Assembly: GCF_029203305.1 (NCBI RefSeq)
Contig: NC_089466.1
Coordinates: forward strand, 744,001 to 808,000
Source: Yamadazyma tenuis
Lineage: Eukaryota > Ascomycota > Pichiomycetes > Serinales > Debaryomycetaceae
Direction: 5' to 3'
DNA: 64,000 nt
This document shows positions 8,184-17,086 of the stretch, piece by piece. Made by a program: the position numbers and the translations under genes. The notes below the pieces were generated by a model. The model saw nothing but the letters and a program-made list of their open reading frames with translations. It made no database searches and was not told the origin of the DNA. Position 1 is the stretch's first letter. Every line of letters starts with the position of its first letter.

Positions 8184-11100
8184 ATGACTATCAACTTCAT
8201 TCCTGGAGAAGTCAACAGAACAGAAAACTCGGTGCTGCACGGACGATGGAAAGACCACTACATAATTGTCTACGGCTCCGGTAACAACTTGGTGATATCT
8301 TCTCTCACCTTCAAAAACAACATCACCGACCATCTTCAAACCATTTATCTCGAATCAGACCCGTCCTCCATTGACTTCAATGCATCCAGTGGCTTTATCG
8401 CCATCTCAGTCAAATCCAAAGTGCTTCTCCTTAAGCCGGTCAACGAGTTCATGAGCAGGCCCCAATGGTCTGTGGCGTTAGAGGTTTCTGCTCATTCCAC
8501 TGTCAATTGCATGCACTGGGCCCCTGTCGAGAATGAATTGGCAATAGGAACATCCGATTCGATTGAATTATTCAAGATCTATGAGGAGTATGGTGCCCTC
8601 AAGTACCATCGTCGATGGTTCCAGACACAAGCAATATCAGTTACTGCTCTCAAAATTACCTTCAATTCCAATAAAATCGTGGTGCAGAATGGCGACTATG
8701 ATAGACTATTGAAAGTGTGGTCTCGCATTAACTATGGAGACGATAACACCTTGTTTGAGTTGACATACCTTCCGCATCCTGTTAATGACTTCATTTTGGA
8801 CTTCAAATGGCGCTTCAGGCTTTATAGCAAATCATCCAAGGTGATTGACGAATCAATGGCTAATATCAAGAATATCAGAAACTATATTGACACCGGCAAC
8901 GAGGACTCAGATACACTCTTCACCTTCTCTTACAATAAAGTGTTCAGAGTGTGGTCTACGTACGAATCTAGTGGACATAATCTGATCAAGTGTTGGGGTC
9001 AATTGGACTTGTCGGACTGTTTTGTAAACCAGACTATTGTTGCCGTGGTGTTGATCGATAACTACTATCTTCAAAAGACATTATTCCGCCAATTGGAGGG
9101 CCTGACCTCCGAGTTGGCAAATTACTTCAAAGATCAGTTATATGATAACATCGATTTGTTGCTCGTGGTGAGCAATTTGGGTCAAGTGGCCCTTTATCTG
9201 ATTCTGAATGTGTCGATGATCCCGCCCAACTCAATTCGTTTCGAGCGAATTGATACAATGGCCATGGAGTTCAATAAGTTTTCTTTTCTGAGTATCACAG
9301 AATCAGTACAGCTGGAAGATATCCTGTCAGAGGCTTTCAAAATCAGCTTAAAGCCCGTGGTAGTTCCAAAAATTGCGTTGTTTGATAAGGATGATGCCAC
9401 TTTGAGTCTTTTGTTCCATAATCGGCTCAAAAATACCTTGAAACTCAATACATTGAATTTCAAACAGCTACTTAAACCGAATACTCCTTGTATTGGAACT
9501 AATCTCGTAAACAAGTTCCAAGGTCATGATAAGTCCATCAGGAAACTCATCAAATCATACAAATCGAACACCCATTCCATTCTATTGTCTATTCTGAATT
9601 TTGCCAAAAACAACTACATTTGGGAACCACTTACCCTCAAAAAACCTTCCAAAAGAACTATAATCACTAAGAAATTCCAGATTGATTTAACCCTCGTGAA
9701 CAACGACCCAAATAATTTTATCTATGACGCATTACTCTTGAATGATATCGAAGGTTCTCCAGGCAAACGGCGTCATCTAGTAATTTCTTTTGACAAATTA
9801 GGATTTCTTACTTTATGGGACTGTAATGAACTTGAACATGAAGACAAATGTGCTGAGGTGATATACAGCGAACATGTAGAAGATAAAGCTCCGAAGGTGT
9901 TGCAATTGGTTCAAATTGAGAAGGATGAATACTTGATTGTGTCCATTTATGAGTTGGATGAAGTTAGGTGCTGGAAGTTAAAACTCACAAAGGAAAACTC
10001 AAAGAATATCGACTTATTTCCTTGGAAGATTCAAAACTTGCCGCCAGTGGAAAGTCGTTACAAGATAAATAAAATTGAAAACCTTATTAACGACAAATCT
10101 TCTTCTTTGATTTCCATAATTGAAGAAGGTGGACATCTAAGTAACTACTCCATCAAGTTTGCCGAAATTGTCGAATGGGTTGAAACTTCCTCCTTTCAAA
10201 CAAATATCAAAAACTGTTCCAAAGTAATGGGTTCATCTATCATCAATAAAATTGCATTTGTTGATGAAACGGGTTATAAGCTTCAAATTTGGGACTCTAA
10301 GGCAAAACTTCTAGAGTATGAAGAGGAATTTAATGCTGAACAAGGTGCTGTTCGAGACATTGACTGGTGTCTAATAAGTTCTCCTGATCGGTCTTGTCAC
10401 AATGTTCTTTTATCGATAGGGTTCCAGAGGTTTGTCATGTTGTACACCCAATTGAGGTACGACTATACCAACAATATTCCCACATATGCTCCTTTGAAAA
10501 AGATCGACATCAGTGACTACACTTCTCATGAAATTGGTGATTCGATTTGGATAAACAATGGATATTTGGTCATCGGATGTGGGAATCAGTTCTTCATCGA
10601 TGATAGATGGTTCCAGCTAGGAAGCTCGGGAAGCAGTCTTATAAATAGTATGACTAGACAGTTGGTTAGGGGGTTTTTCGAACACGATGATGATGATCAG
10701 CCTTCTTCACACGAGACTTCTAACCAAATATTCGACATCAGTGACATTGTGAGGCTTTTGAATGGACCTTTACCCTATTATCATCCTCAATTTTTGATTC
10801 AGTTAATGTATCTGAACCAATTTGATTTGGCCAAACTAATCTTGGTGAAATTGTTTCAGTGCATTCGAAGTGGAGAAAAAATTAAGTGGAATTTGGGATT
10901 TGATCTTGTTGATGAAATATTATATGATCAACAAGCCGATGGTCGTCATTCAATACTTGAAAACGCTAAAGAAGAAGATATATTTTCTACTTTCAACGAG
11001 AACTTGGTTGACCTATTGTCTGAGAAATTGACGAAAATATCGTTACCATCTTTAACAAGACACCAGCAAATCACGTTGATCTCGCTCATCAATATCACCA

Positions 11101-12239
11101 AACTCGTGAAAAAGTATGTTGGTATGTTGGACGAAAACGGATTAAGATTCTTAATTGGGTTCAAGTTGTATCAGTCATCTACCAGGCAATCTGCACTCAA
11201 CATGAGAGACATAAATTTTGCTTTACACAGTCGTAATAAGGATATATTGGTTTCAATAGTTGAAGAAGCCTACGATTTCAAGTTCACCTTAAGTTTGGTT
11301 AAAAGCTTGGGTTTGGTCTACTGGATTGACAATTATAAATTACTTGAGATTGTGGAAAACATTGCTAAAAATGAATTCAATAATGAGAGAGACCCTTCCG
11401 GAATAGTGTCTTTACTCTATATGGCATTAAACAAAAAGAATATACTAGTTGGTTTATGGAGAACCACTAGTCACAAAGAAAGACAAAAGATCTTGGCATT
11501 CTTAGCTCATGACTTTACCCAGAACAGATGGCAAGTAGCTGCCATGAAGAATGCATTTGCTTTATTGGGTAAACACAGATACCTTGATTCGGCCTATTTC
11601 TTTCTTTTGGGAGAAAAGGTATCCGATTGTTGCAGTATCATCAACAGTAAATTGGGTGATTTCCAGCTTTCGTTAATTGTATCAAAATTATATCATTTTG
11701 TCAGAAGCAAAGAATCTGATACTCAACAGTTGATTGAGACTTCACTTTTGAAAGATGTTATTGAAAATGGAGATAAATGGGTCAATAGTTGGTTATTCTG
11801 GGAGTTAAATCAGAAAGAGATGGCCATTCAAGCACTAATAAAGTCACCAATTGACCTAATCAAATCCTCCGATTTGAACTGTCCTAACAACTACACACTT
11901 AACTCCGAGTCAAACAAGTTTCTCAATGAGGATCCAGCACTGATATTGCTATACACCTCCCTCAAATCCAAGTCATTGAACTATCAGCAAGGTTCGATGT
12001 TAATTACTCCAAAAGAAGAATCAGAATTCATATTGAAGATCTGTTCGATCTATGATAAAATGGGGTGTGATTATTTGGCATTAATACTTCTTAGAAACTG
12101 GAAATTTGACTACAGGAAATTTGACAAGATGAACAAAATCAATGTCAATGGCTTTAAAGAATTCAAAATGGACAACGATCCTCCTCCAGAACAGATATTT
12201 GAGGAACCCGATATGAGTGCTTTTGATTTCGGGTTTTGA
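8184..12239 (+). CDS. RAV1: RAVE complex subunit Rav1, V-ATPase assembly factor
   Basis: 1351 residues from the ATG at 8184. The frame stays open 132 bp further upstream without an ATG, and the chosen start gives M-T-I-N-F-I-P-G, matching yeast Rav1's M-S-L-N-F-L-P-G. RAVE (Rav1, Rav2, Skp1) promotes glucose-regulated reassembly of V1 onto Vo of the vacuolar proton pump. The N-terminal half has repeated beta-propeller signatures (S-G-N-N-L near 29-37; I-A-I-S-V; N-E-L-A-I-G-T; L-K-V-W-S; F-R-V-W-S). The middle and C-terminus (about 680-1250) form the helical Rav1 C-terminal domain, and the end is acidic and low in complexity (E-E-P-D-M-S-A-F-D-F-G-F). Length matches the yeast protein of about 1350. 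The tRNA gene follows 56 bp downstream on the other strand. Confidence 0.93.
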   Translation: MTINFIPGEVNRTENSVLHGRWKDHYIIVYGSGNNLVISSLTFKNNITDHLQTIYLESDPSSIDFNASSGFIAISVKSKVLLLKPVNEFMSRPQWSVALEVSAHSTVNCMHWAPVENELAIGTSDSIELFKIYEEYGALKYHRRWFQTQAISVTALKITFNSNKIVVQNGDYDRLLKVWSRINYGDDNTLFELTYLPHPVNDFILDFKWRFRLYSKSSKVIDESMANIKNIRNYIDTGNEDSDTLFTFSYNKVFRVWSTYESSGHNLIKCWGQLDLSDCFVNQTIVAVVLIDNYYLQKTLFRQLEGLTSELANYFKDQLYDNIDLLLVVSNLGQVALYLILNVSMIPPNSIRFERIDTMAMEFNKFSFLSITESVQLEDILSEAFKISLKPVVVPKIALFDKDDATLSLLFHNRLKNTLKLNTLNFKQLLKPNTPCIGTNLVNKFQGHDKSIRKLIKSYKSNTHSILLSILNFAKNNYIWEPLTLKKPSKRTIITKKFQIDLTLVNNDPNNFIYDALLLNDIEGSPGKRRHLVISFDKLGFLTLWDCNELEHEDKCAEVIYSEHVEDKAPKVLQLVQIEKDEYLIVSIYELDEVRCWKLKLTKENSKNIDLFPWKIQNLPPVESRYKINKIENLINDKSSSLISIIEEGGHLSNYSIKFAEIVEWVETSSFQTNIKNCSKVMGSSIINKIAFVDETGYKLQIWDSKAKLLEYEEEFNAEQGAVRDIDWCLISSPDRSCHNVLLSIGFQRFVMLYTQLRYDYTNNIPTYAPLKKIDISDYTSHEIGDSIWINNGYLVIGCGNQFFIDDRWFQLGSSGSSLINSMTRQLVRGFFEHDDDDQPSSHETSNQIFDISDIVRLLNGPLPYYHPQFLIQLMYLNQFDLAKLILVKLFQCIRSGEKIKWNLGFDLVDEILYDQQADGRHSILENAKEEDIFSTFNENLVDLLSEKLTKISLPSLTRHQQITLISLINITKLVKKYVGMLDENGLRFLIGFKLYQSSTRQSALNMRDINFALHSRNKDILVSIVEEAYDFKFTLSLVKSLGLVYWIDNYKLLEIVENIAKNEFNNERDPSGIVSLLYMALNKKNILVGLWRTTSHKERQKILAFLAHDFTQNRWQVAAMKNAFALLGKHRYLDSAYFFLLGEKVSDCCSIINSKLGDFQLSLIVSKLYHFVRSKESDTQQLIETSLLKDVIENGDKWVNSWLFWELNQKEMAIQALIKSPIDLIKSSDLNCPNNYTLNSESNKFLNEDPALILLYTSLKSKSLNYQQGSMLITPKEESEFILKICSIYDKMGCDYLALILLRNWKFDYRKFDKMNKINVNGFKEFKMDNDPPPEQIFEEPDMSAFDFGF

Positions 12240-12283
12240 AAGTTATAGAAACATGTAATATACAAACAGTCATTAGAAGCTGC

Positions 12284-12291
12284 AAAAAAAA
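12284..12291 (-). terminator. RNA polymerase III terminator of tRNA-Arg
   Basis: A run of eight A on the plus strand (eight T in the tRNA sense) begins 5 nt beyond the tRNA 3' end, a standard oligo-T stop for RNA polymerase III. Confidence 0.85.
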
Positions 12292-12295
12292 CACA

Positions 12296-12368
12296 AACCC
12301 TACCCGGGACTCGAACCCGGAGTCTCCCGCTTAGGAGGCGGATGCCTTAACCGTTTGGCCAGCAGGGC
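12296..12368 (-). tRNA. tRNA-Arg, anticodon CCU
   Basis: A 73-nt cloverleaf folds on the minus strand: a 7-bp acceptor stem (GCCCTGC with GTAGGGT), T8-G9, a D arm GCC-AAACGGTTAA-GGC, an anticodon stem TCCGC/GCGGG with loop CTCCTAA, a 5-nt variable loop and a T arm CCGGG-TTCGAGT-CCCGG. The anticodon is CCT (plus-strand 12333-12335), reading the AGG arginine codon. The A box (TGGCCAAACGG) and B box (GGTTCGAGTCC) are intact, there is no intron, and CCA is not encoded. The first acceptor pair is a G-U wobble and the discriminator base is U, both a little unusual. Confidence 0.93.
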
Positions 12369-12782
12369 GCGCTAATAATAAAAAACGACCTAATTGGAAA
12401 ATCAGGCTCACCATTTAATCACTGAAAAGCCTTACCAGATCGTAAAATGCTACACTCTAATTCTTCTGTACTCCAGTTGATTGCTTGTACTAAGATCCCA
12501 CACAAATATCCATAGCCCCTCACTAAAAGCGGTATGTTTTCGGACGAAAGGGACTAAAGGAGAAAGCAGTGACCATTCTGCTCATTAACCTTTTGATGAG
12601 CTATTTCTAGGAGTGACACAACTACATCTACAGTAAGTTGAATAAGGTTTTGTGCGTCCAAGAATTGCAGCCATAAACGCGGGGGCTATCAAATTTCACT
12701 AAAGATTTTTTAAGAAAAGTAGCTTAAATTGAAGAATTAAATACAAATTAAAAGACGCAGGTAGGGCTCAAGAACCCAGAGT
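12369..12782. other. Intergenic region, no gene recognised
   Basis: 414 bp, A+T-rich, between the tRNA gene (12368 is its 5' end) and the 3' end of the UNC-93-like gene. No ORF of note. A TGATGA at 12594 looks like a snoRNA C box but has no CTGA D box within 100 nt. I see no recognisable RNA fold. Confidence 0.6.
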
Positions 12783-14336
12783 TTAAACCTCAGGGTTTTT
12801 TGGTTCGGGTTGACTAATAGACTTGGAAATTTCCAATCCTCTGTTGAGCAATTCACCTTGTAAATCATCTTCAGCGTCTTCGGTGTGATTGGAGATCTTG
12901 AAGAAAATTAATGGGGAAGCAAGTACCAAGGCCCCAGCACATAATCCCCAACTACTAGCAAACATGCTCATGTAAGGAACTTCATAATAATCCAAACGCC
13001 ACATAATAGCAGCACCGGCTGATTGAATAGACTTAAAGAAAGCTCCGTAAATAGCATTCTTCTTAGGGTTGTTAGACATGGCTCCCAAAGTGTAGTAAAT
13101 GAAGGTTTGAAACATGGCATCATACATTCCGTAGAAAATGTACAAGAACATAGGTCCCACATAAGTACTACCCTTTTTAAAGTCAATTAAAGCCATGCCA
13201 GCCACCGATTCTCTGGTGTACTTCTTTTGGAAATCATAACCACCACCCCAGATAACAAATGTCAAAACCATGATGATGGACCAGCCGATCTTGACTCTTG
13301 TTTTTCTGTCGAATCTTTTCCAATCTAAGATGTTTCCGAAAATAGCGGCACCAACCATTTGAGCGGCCCAGTACAACAAAGAGTTCAAAGATCTGGTTCT
13401 AATAGTAAATCTAGCAGCATTGACATCGTTAAATTGGTAAGTGTAGAACCAGTTGGAAGCGAAAAACATGGGGAACAAGAAATAGATCTTTGGTTCTTTG
13501 TACAACATTTTGGCCATGTTTATCAACTCAACCTTCCAGTGAGGGAACTGTTGTTGGACGACTCTTTCAGAACCAACTCCACCTCTCCAAACCTGATGAG
13601 GACGTAAAGTACATCCGGCAATAATAATACCCGAGCACATCAAGGCGATGAAGGCGGCGTACGTACCATCGGTGGCCACACTGCTGTTATTTTTCATGTT
13701 GTTACCGAGAGAAATAGCACTTCCAATCACAGCACCCAAGTTGAAAATGACCCAGAAAGTCATGATGGCTTTACCCTTAAGGTGCTCAGCAGGATAGGAG
13801 ATGATGATGGAGGTTTGGGCAGCCCAAAGCTGACCAGCACACACACCAAGAATGGCCCCAGCAGCAACCACAAAGGCAGCAGCTCCACCATAATCCTCAA
13901 CCACACCATCAGCGTTGGTGAACAGGTGTTTCGTGTAGTACAACAAGGAACCCGAATAAATAACGTACCCAACTCCTCCAAACATCAAACTGAACTTGGT
14001 ACCAATGATGTTACACACCCACCCGGCGAAAAAACCATATCCACAGAAGGTGGAGTACAAGGACACAGAAGAGTTATTTGAAACTGACAATGAGATACCA
14101 GCACCTCCAACTCCTGATAAGGCATTGTACATACCTGGTAACATGAAACAAGTGAAAGCCAACATCACGATTTGAACCATGGATTCAGAATAGGCTGGCA
14201 AAAACGACACGATTTTTTTGTCGTACCATCTAAGAGGACCGGTATAATGGGATTCTTCCTCTGGTTGATGTTTATCAGAGGACGTGCCACTATTGTGCAC
14301 CTCAACGGTGTTATTAGTCAACTTTTCTTCAGACAT
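12783..14336 (-). CDS. UNC-93-like major-facilitator membrane protein
   Basis: 517 residues, about eleven to twelve hydrophobic segments between residues 50 and 480, hydrophilic ends. The N-terminal half carries the UNC-93 family pattern: F-T-C-F-M-L-P-G-M-Y-N-A-L in the first membrane helix, a second helix with Y-G-x-F-A-G-W, and the G-A-I-L-G-V-C-A-G-Q-L-W-A-A-Q helix, where family members have a G-A-(A/S)-x-L-W-x-x-Q-G-like motif. Family members in fungi are mostly uncharacterised; the animal protein regulates K+ channels or trafficks receptors, so no substrate can be assigned. Runs of Asn in the second extracellular loop give potential N-glycosylation sites (N-N-S-S). The gene is well separated from both neighbours. 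Confidence 0.85.
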   Translation of the reverse strand: MSEEKLTNNTVEVHNSGTSSDKHQPEEESHYTGPLRWYDKKIVSFLPAYSESMVQIVMLAFTCFMLPGMYNALSGVGGAGISLSVSNNSSVSLYSTFCGYGFFAGWVCNIIGTKFSLMFGGVGYVIYSGSLLYYTKHLFTNADGVVEDYGGAAAFVVAAGAILGVCAGQLWAAQTSIIISYPAEHLKGKAIMTFWVIFNLGAVIGSAISLGNNMKNNSSVATDGTYAAFIALMCSGIIIAGCTLRPHQVWRGGVGSERVVQQQFPHWKVELINMAKMLYKEPKIYFLFPMFFASNWFYTYQFNDVNAARFTIRTRSLNSLLYWAAQMVGAAIFGNILDWKRFDRKTRVKIGWSIIMVLTFVIWGGGYDFQKKYTRESVAGMALIDFKKGSTYVGPMFLYIFYGMYDAMFQTFIYYTLGAMSNNPKKNAIYGAFFKSIQSAGAAIMWRLDYYEVPYMSMFASSWGLCAGALVLASPLIFFKISNHTEDAEDDLQGELLNRGLEISKSISQPEPKNPEV

Positions 14337-14825
14337 TATGATTAGAATAGAGGACTAGAAGTATTAATCAACCCCAATTTTACCGGAATCTTATGGGGTT
14401 TATATATGAAGATGCGGCAAAGGCCAAAATATCTTATCTATTTTTTTACTCCAAGTATCGCAGTTTTTATCGTTACTTTTAAGAAAAAAATGCCACCTTG
14501 ATTTGCGCATTCATGTTACATTAGTACTCAAGCAAATTATTAGATACAAATTTCCATCATGTTGTATTTTATCCGACAATCTGCCAGTCAAAATGCAACA
14601 TGACTATTGATTGCAACTTGATAAGAATCTAAATTAAGGTTGCAACCCACCTTTGCAATGGGTTGTAGTCATGTGTTCCACCAGCCTTATATGATCTACC
14701 ACCACCCTTTCCTCCGGACCCACTAGGAAGAGGGGCCAGGTGCAAAAGTGCCTTGATGAAATCCTCGTGCCACTTATGCAACATCAAGGCTCGTTTCAAG
14801 GTGGTATTTTACTCGCGGTTCCGGT
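14337..14825. other. Intergenic region holding one small ORF
   Basis: 489 bp between the ATG of the UNC-93-like gene and the stop of the decarboxylase gene, both on the minus strand. The left part (14337-14560) is A+T-rich promoter-like DNA with a TATATA near 14401. The right part (14629-14808) is more G+C-rich and holds a minus-strand frame described separately. A perfect GGTTGCAACC palindrome is at 14638-14647. Confidence 0.6.
14629..14784 (-). CDS. Possible 51-residue ORF or gene remnant
   Basis: An ATG at 14784 opens 51 codons to a TAG at 14629-14631; the frame is open from 14808. The N-terminal part is helical (K-W-H-E-D-F-I-K-A-L-L-H-L), then comes a Gly/Ser-rich stretch (G-S-G-G-K-G-G-G-R-S-Y) and a polar tail with T-H-D-Y-N-P-L-Q-R-W. 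Amino-acid and codon choice look coding-like rather than random, but I recognise no family. It lies 41 bp beyond the decarboxylase stop on the same strand and could be a microprotein, a terminal exon without visible splice signals, or the remains of a dead gene. Confidence 0.25.
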   Translation of the reverse strand: MLHKWHEDFIKALLHLAPLPSGSGGKGGGRSYKAGGTHDYNPLQRWVATLI

Positions 14826-16340
14826 TTAGATTTTCCTCTGGTCGCGTTCGAACGCTTCCCCAGCTTTGACAATAGCAGTCACAAGATCATCAATAATGGC
14901 ATCCGTAAGGATGGGCGAGTTAAATACCACCCGAAAAAACTCACCCTGTTCATCCTGGGCCCCCGCCTGTGGGTGAGGTGAGAAGTCAACGAGGTATCGA
15001 CCCTGGGTGTGCAATTCTCGTGAAATATACCTAGTGACGGGGGTGAGATCATCTCCCTCATAGGATTTGGGACGGTAGTAAAAGCACACTTGCAAACACG
15101 CGGGATCTCCCACTACTGCGAAGTTGGGATGTTGGCGGGTCGCCTGCAAAAAGTACCGCACCGTGTCGTACGCGTGATCGACCCTCTGCTCGAAGCCGCG
15201 GGTGCCATAGTACTTCCAGGCCATGTACAACTTGAACGAGTCAGCGCGGCGGCCGCACCCCATAGTACCGTCCGCGAGATCAAAGTTCTCCTCATCACTT
15301 TCTCTGCCGTGGAAGAGGTACGGGGCGTCTAGTGACATGGCCTGCTGGAACTTACCCACATGTGGCACGAGAAGAAATGAGCATGTGGTTGGCACCCCTA
15401 GCATTTTGTGGGGGTTAACAGTGATGGAGTCGGCCGTGTGGCACCCGTCGAGGCGGTGGCGGTGGCGGCGCGAAAACACCACGTTACCGCCCCACGATCC
15501 GTCGATGTGGAACCACACGCGGTACTTTTGGGCGATGCGGGAAATGGGTGCAAACGCATCGAACGACCCAAATACTGTAGTACCGGCGGTGGCATTGATA
15601 TATAACGGCGTGAACCCTTGGGCAATAGAGTCGGTGATTGCTGCCTCGAGGCTCTCGTGGTGCATTGTCCCGTCGTCGTTGACAGCAACTTTGAACACAC
15701 TGCCAGACCCGAGCCCGAGAAGAATAGCGGCTTTTTCCACCGAGTAATGGCAGTGTTTCGATGTGTACACCGCGAACCGGTGCAGGCCATTTCCCTGGAT
15801 CTTGGTGTCAGGATAGAGCAACGCCCGCGCCATCTGCAACGATGTGATGTTGGACCAAGACCCTCCGCTGAAGGTCAACCCACCACAGGTGTCCTGGTGG
15901 TCCTTAAAAAAAAGCCGCCCGTACTCGCGGGCCACGTAGTTCTCGAGCACTGAGAGCACCGGCGACACCGTAAAAACGTGTGAATTGGTGTTTAATACCG
16001 ATAAAATGAGGTCTGAAATCACGCCAATGGGATTATTGGACGCGTAGAGTTTATCCAAAAAACCTGGATTCCATGTATTCACCAGCACATCCAACACCGA
16101 GTTGATCAAGTGCTGGAGTTTTTGCTCATCGTTCTTGATGGGCTCAAAGTCGCTGTTAAACTGAGCAAAATGGCTCTTCACCTCAGCTGGTGATCTGTAT
16201 TGTCCGAGGGCGTTTTGTTTGAAGTTCAGAGAACTGGGGTCCGACTCCTCGATATGCTGGAGGATCTTGGGTGTCACAAGTGCCAACAACCGATCGAGCT
16301 CGGTTGCTCTATTAGTTTCTAAAGGTGTTTGAAGAGACAT
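14826..16340 (-). CDS. Group II PLP-dependent decarboxylase (glutamate/cysteine-sulfinate decarboxylase-like)
   Basis: 504 residues, the usual size of the GAD65/CSAD branch. Visible motifs: F-S-G-G-S-W-S-N (about 156-163) in the phosphate-binding region; the conserved T-S-K-H-C-H-Y-S-V-x-K-A-A; T-A-G-T-T-V-x-G-x-F-D; F-H-I-D-G-S-W-G-G, whose Asp contacts the pyridine nitrogen; and N-P-H-K-M with Schiff-base Lys312. It should remove the alpha-carboxyl group of glutamate, cysteine sulfinate or aspartate, giving GABA, hypotaurine or beta-alanine; sequence alone does not decide which. The H-x-D motif is followed by Gly-Ser where most relatives have Ala-Ala or Ala-Ser. The gene is conspicuously richer in G+C than its neighbours (many GCG, CGG and GTG codons). 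No targeting signal, so probably cytosolic. Confidence 0.88.
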   Translation of the reverse strand: MSLQTPLETNRATELDRLLALVTPKILQHIEESDPSSLNFKQNALGQYRSPAEVKSHFAQFNSDFEPIKNDEQKLQHLINSVLDVLVNTWNPGFLDKLYASNNPIGVISDLILSVLNTNSHVFTVSPVLSVLENYVAREYGRLFFKDHQDTCGGLTFSGGSWSNITSLQMARALLYPDTKIQGNGLHRFAVYTSKHCHYSVEKAAILLGLGSGSVFKVAVNDDGTMHHESLEAAITDSIAQGFTPLYINATAGTTVFGSFDAFAPISRIAQKYRVWFHIDGSWGGNVVFSRRHRHRLDGCHTADSITVNPHKMLGVPTTCSFLLVPHVGKFQQAMSLDAPYLFHGRESDEENFDLADGTMGCGRRADSFKLYMAWKYYGTRGFEQRVDHAYDTVRYFLQATRQHPNFAVVGDPACLQVCFYYRPKSYEGDDLTPVTRYISRELHTQGRYLVDFSPHPQAGAQDEQGEFFRVVFNSPILTDAIIDDLVTAIVKAGEAFERDQRKI

Positions 16341-16499
16341 TCAAAGTTGCTAAATGGGTAAAAATTGCGAATTTGGTACGATGGATCCTTAAAATCGTAA
16401 AAGTTAAAAATGGTGGAGGTGCGAGCCGCCTGCGTTCATGTGATTTGTGCATACAATGTGTGTTATTACCTATTTACAGAAGGGCCTAATGAGGGTGTA

Positions 16500-16899
16500 C
16501 TACTTAGAAGGAGATTCCCGCGATAAGTTGCGGTTGAGCACCTCTAGTTTCCTCATTTCTTCTTTGGCATCAAAGTTCCCACTCGATAAGTTATCGTAGA
16601 TTTGGTCGTATTTCCCAGTAGACAACGGAGCATTACCTCTCATTCGTTTGGTCATGTCGAAATATCCGTTCTTGCACTCCATGTACGAGAGGAAGTTGGC
16701 TACACAGAGTGCCGGGAGATCTTTCTTCAATTCTGGTTTGGTGAGACAGTCTTTGGGAGTGTTTCTCTCGATGAGCACGCATGGTGATCTCTGTAGGCAG
16801 ACCGCCAACGCTTTTTTCTGATCCTGACAACTGGGGATGATGTTAGTAGCAGCTACTAGAAAAGGCTTACTGGTTTGGTTGTACGTACCTTGCACCCAT
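16500..16899 (-). CDS. PET191: Pet191 (COA5), cytochrome c oxidase assembly factor, spliced
   Basis: Two exons: 16889-16899 (11 nt) and 16500-16830, joined to 113 codons. Splicing gives M-G-A-S-C-Q-D-Q-K-K-A, matching yeast Pet191's M-V-A-S-C-K-D-Q-K-K-A; without it no start codon fits. Pet191 sits on the mitochondrial inner membrane, facing the intermembrane space, and is needed to build complex IV. The twin CX9C pattern is complete: Cys5/Cys15 and Cys46/Cys56, plus Cys21 and Cys32. C-terminal to it lies N-A-P-L-S-T-G-K-Y-D-Q, a strongly conserved stretch. No cleavable presequence, as expected for a Mia40-type substrate. Divergent from RSE1, with 187 bp between the two start codons. Confidence 0.93.
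16831..16888 (-). other. PET191: Spliceosomal intron of PET191
   Basis: 58 nt on the minus strand: donor GTACGT at 16888, branch sequence TACTAAC (16848-16842, branch A at 16843), acceptor CAG ending at 16831, 12 nt after the branch A. It splits the fourth codon after its second base. Confidence 0.93.
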
Positions 16900-17086
16900 G
16901 AATACAAACTGGTGACTATGGGAAAATTTGGTGATAAACGCGCGCAGTTAAAACTCATCGCTTTATCAGTACCATTGTATCCTGGGGTTGAGCATCTACG
17001 TTCTGAAACGCGAACCAGATCATTATACAAGCTCACGACACACGTGTGAAGAACATACTTTGCTGACCAACAAAAGTCGCTCCACC

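Noticed and set aside
12590..12700. Possible C/D snoRNA from a TGATGA
   Set aside because: No CTGA D box or terminal stem within a snoRNA-sized distance.
7275..16340. Horizontal transfer of the COMT-like and decarboxylase genes
   Set aside because: Composition differences are suggestive only for the decarboxylase, both families are widespread in fungi, and no flanking mobile element or repeat is present.
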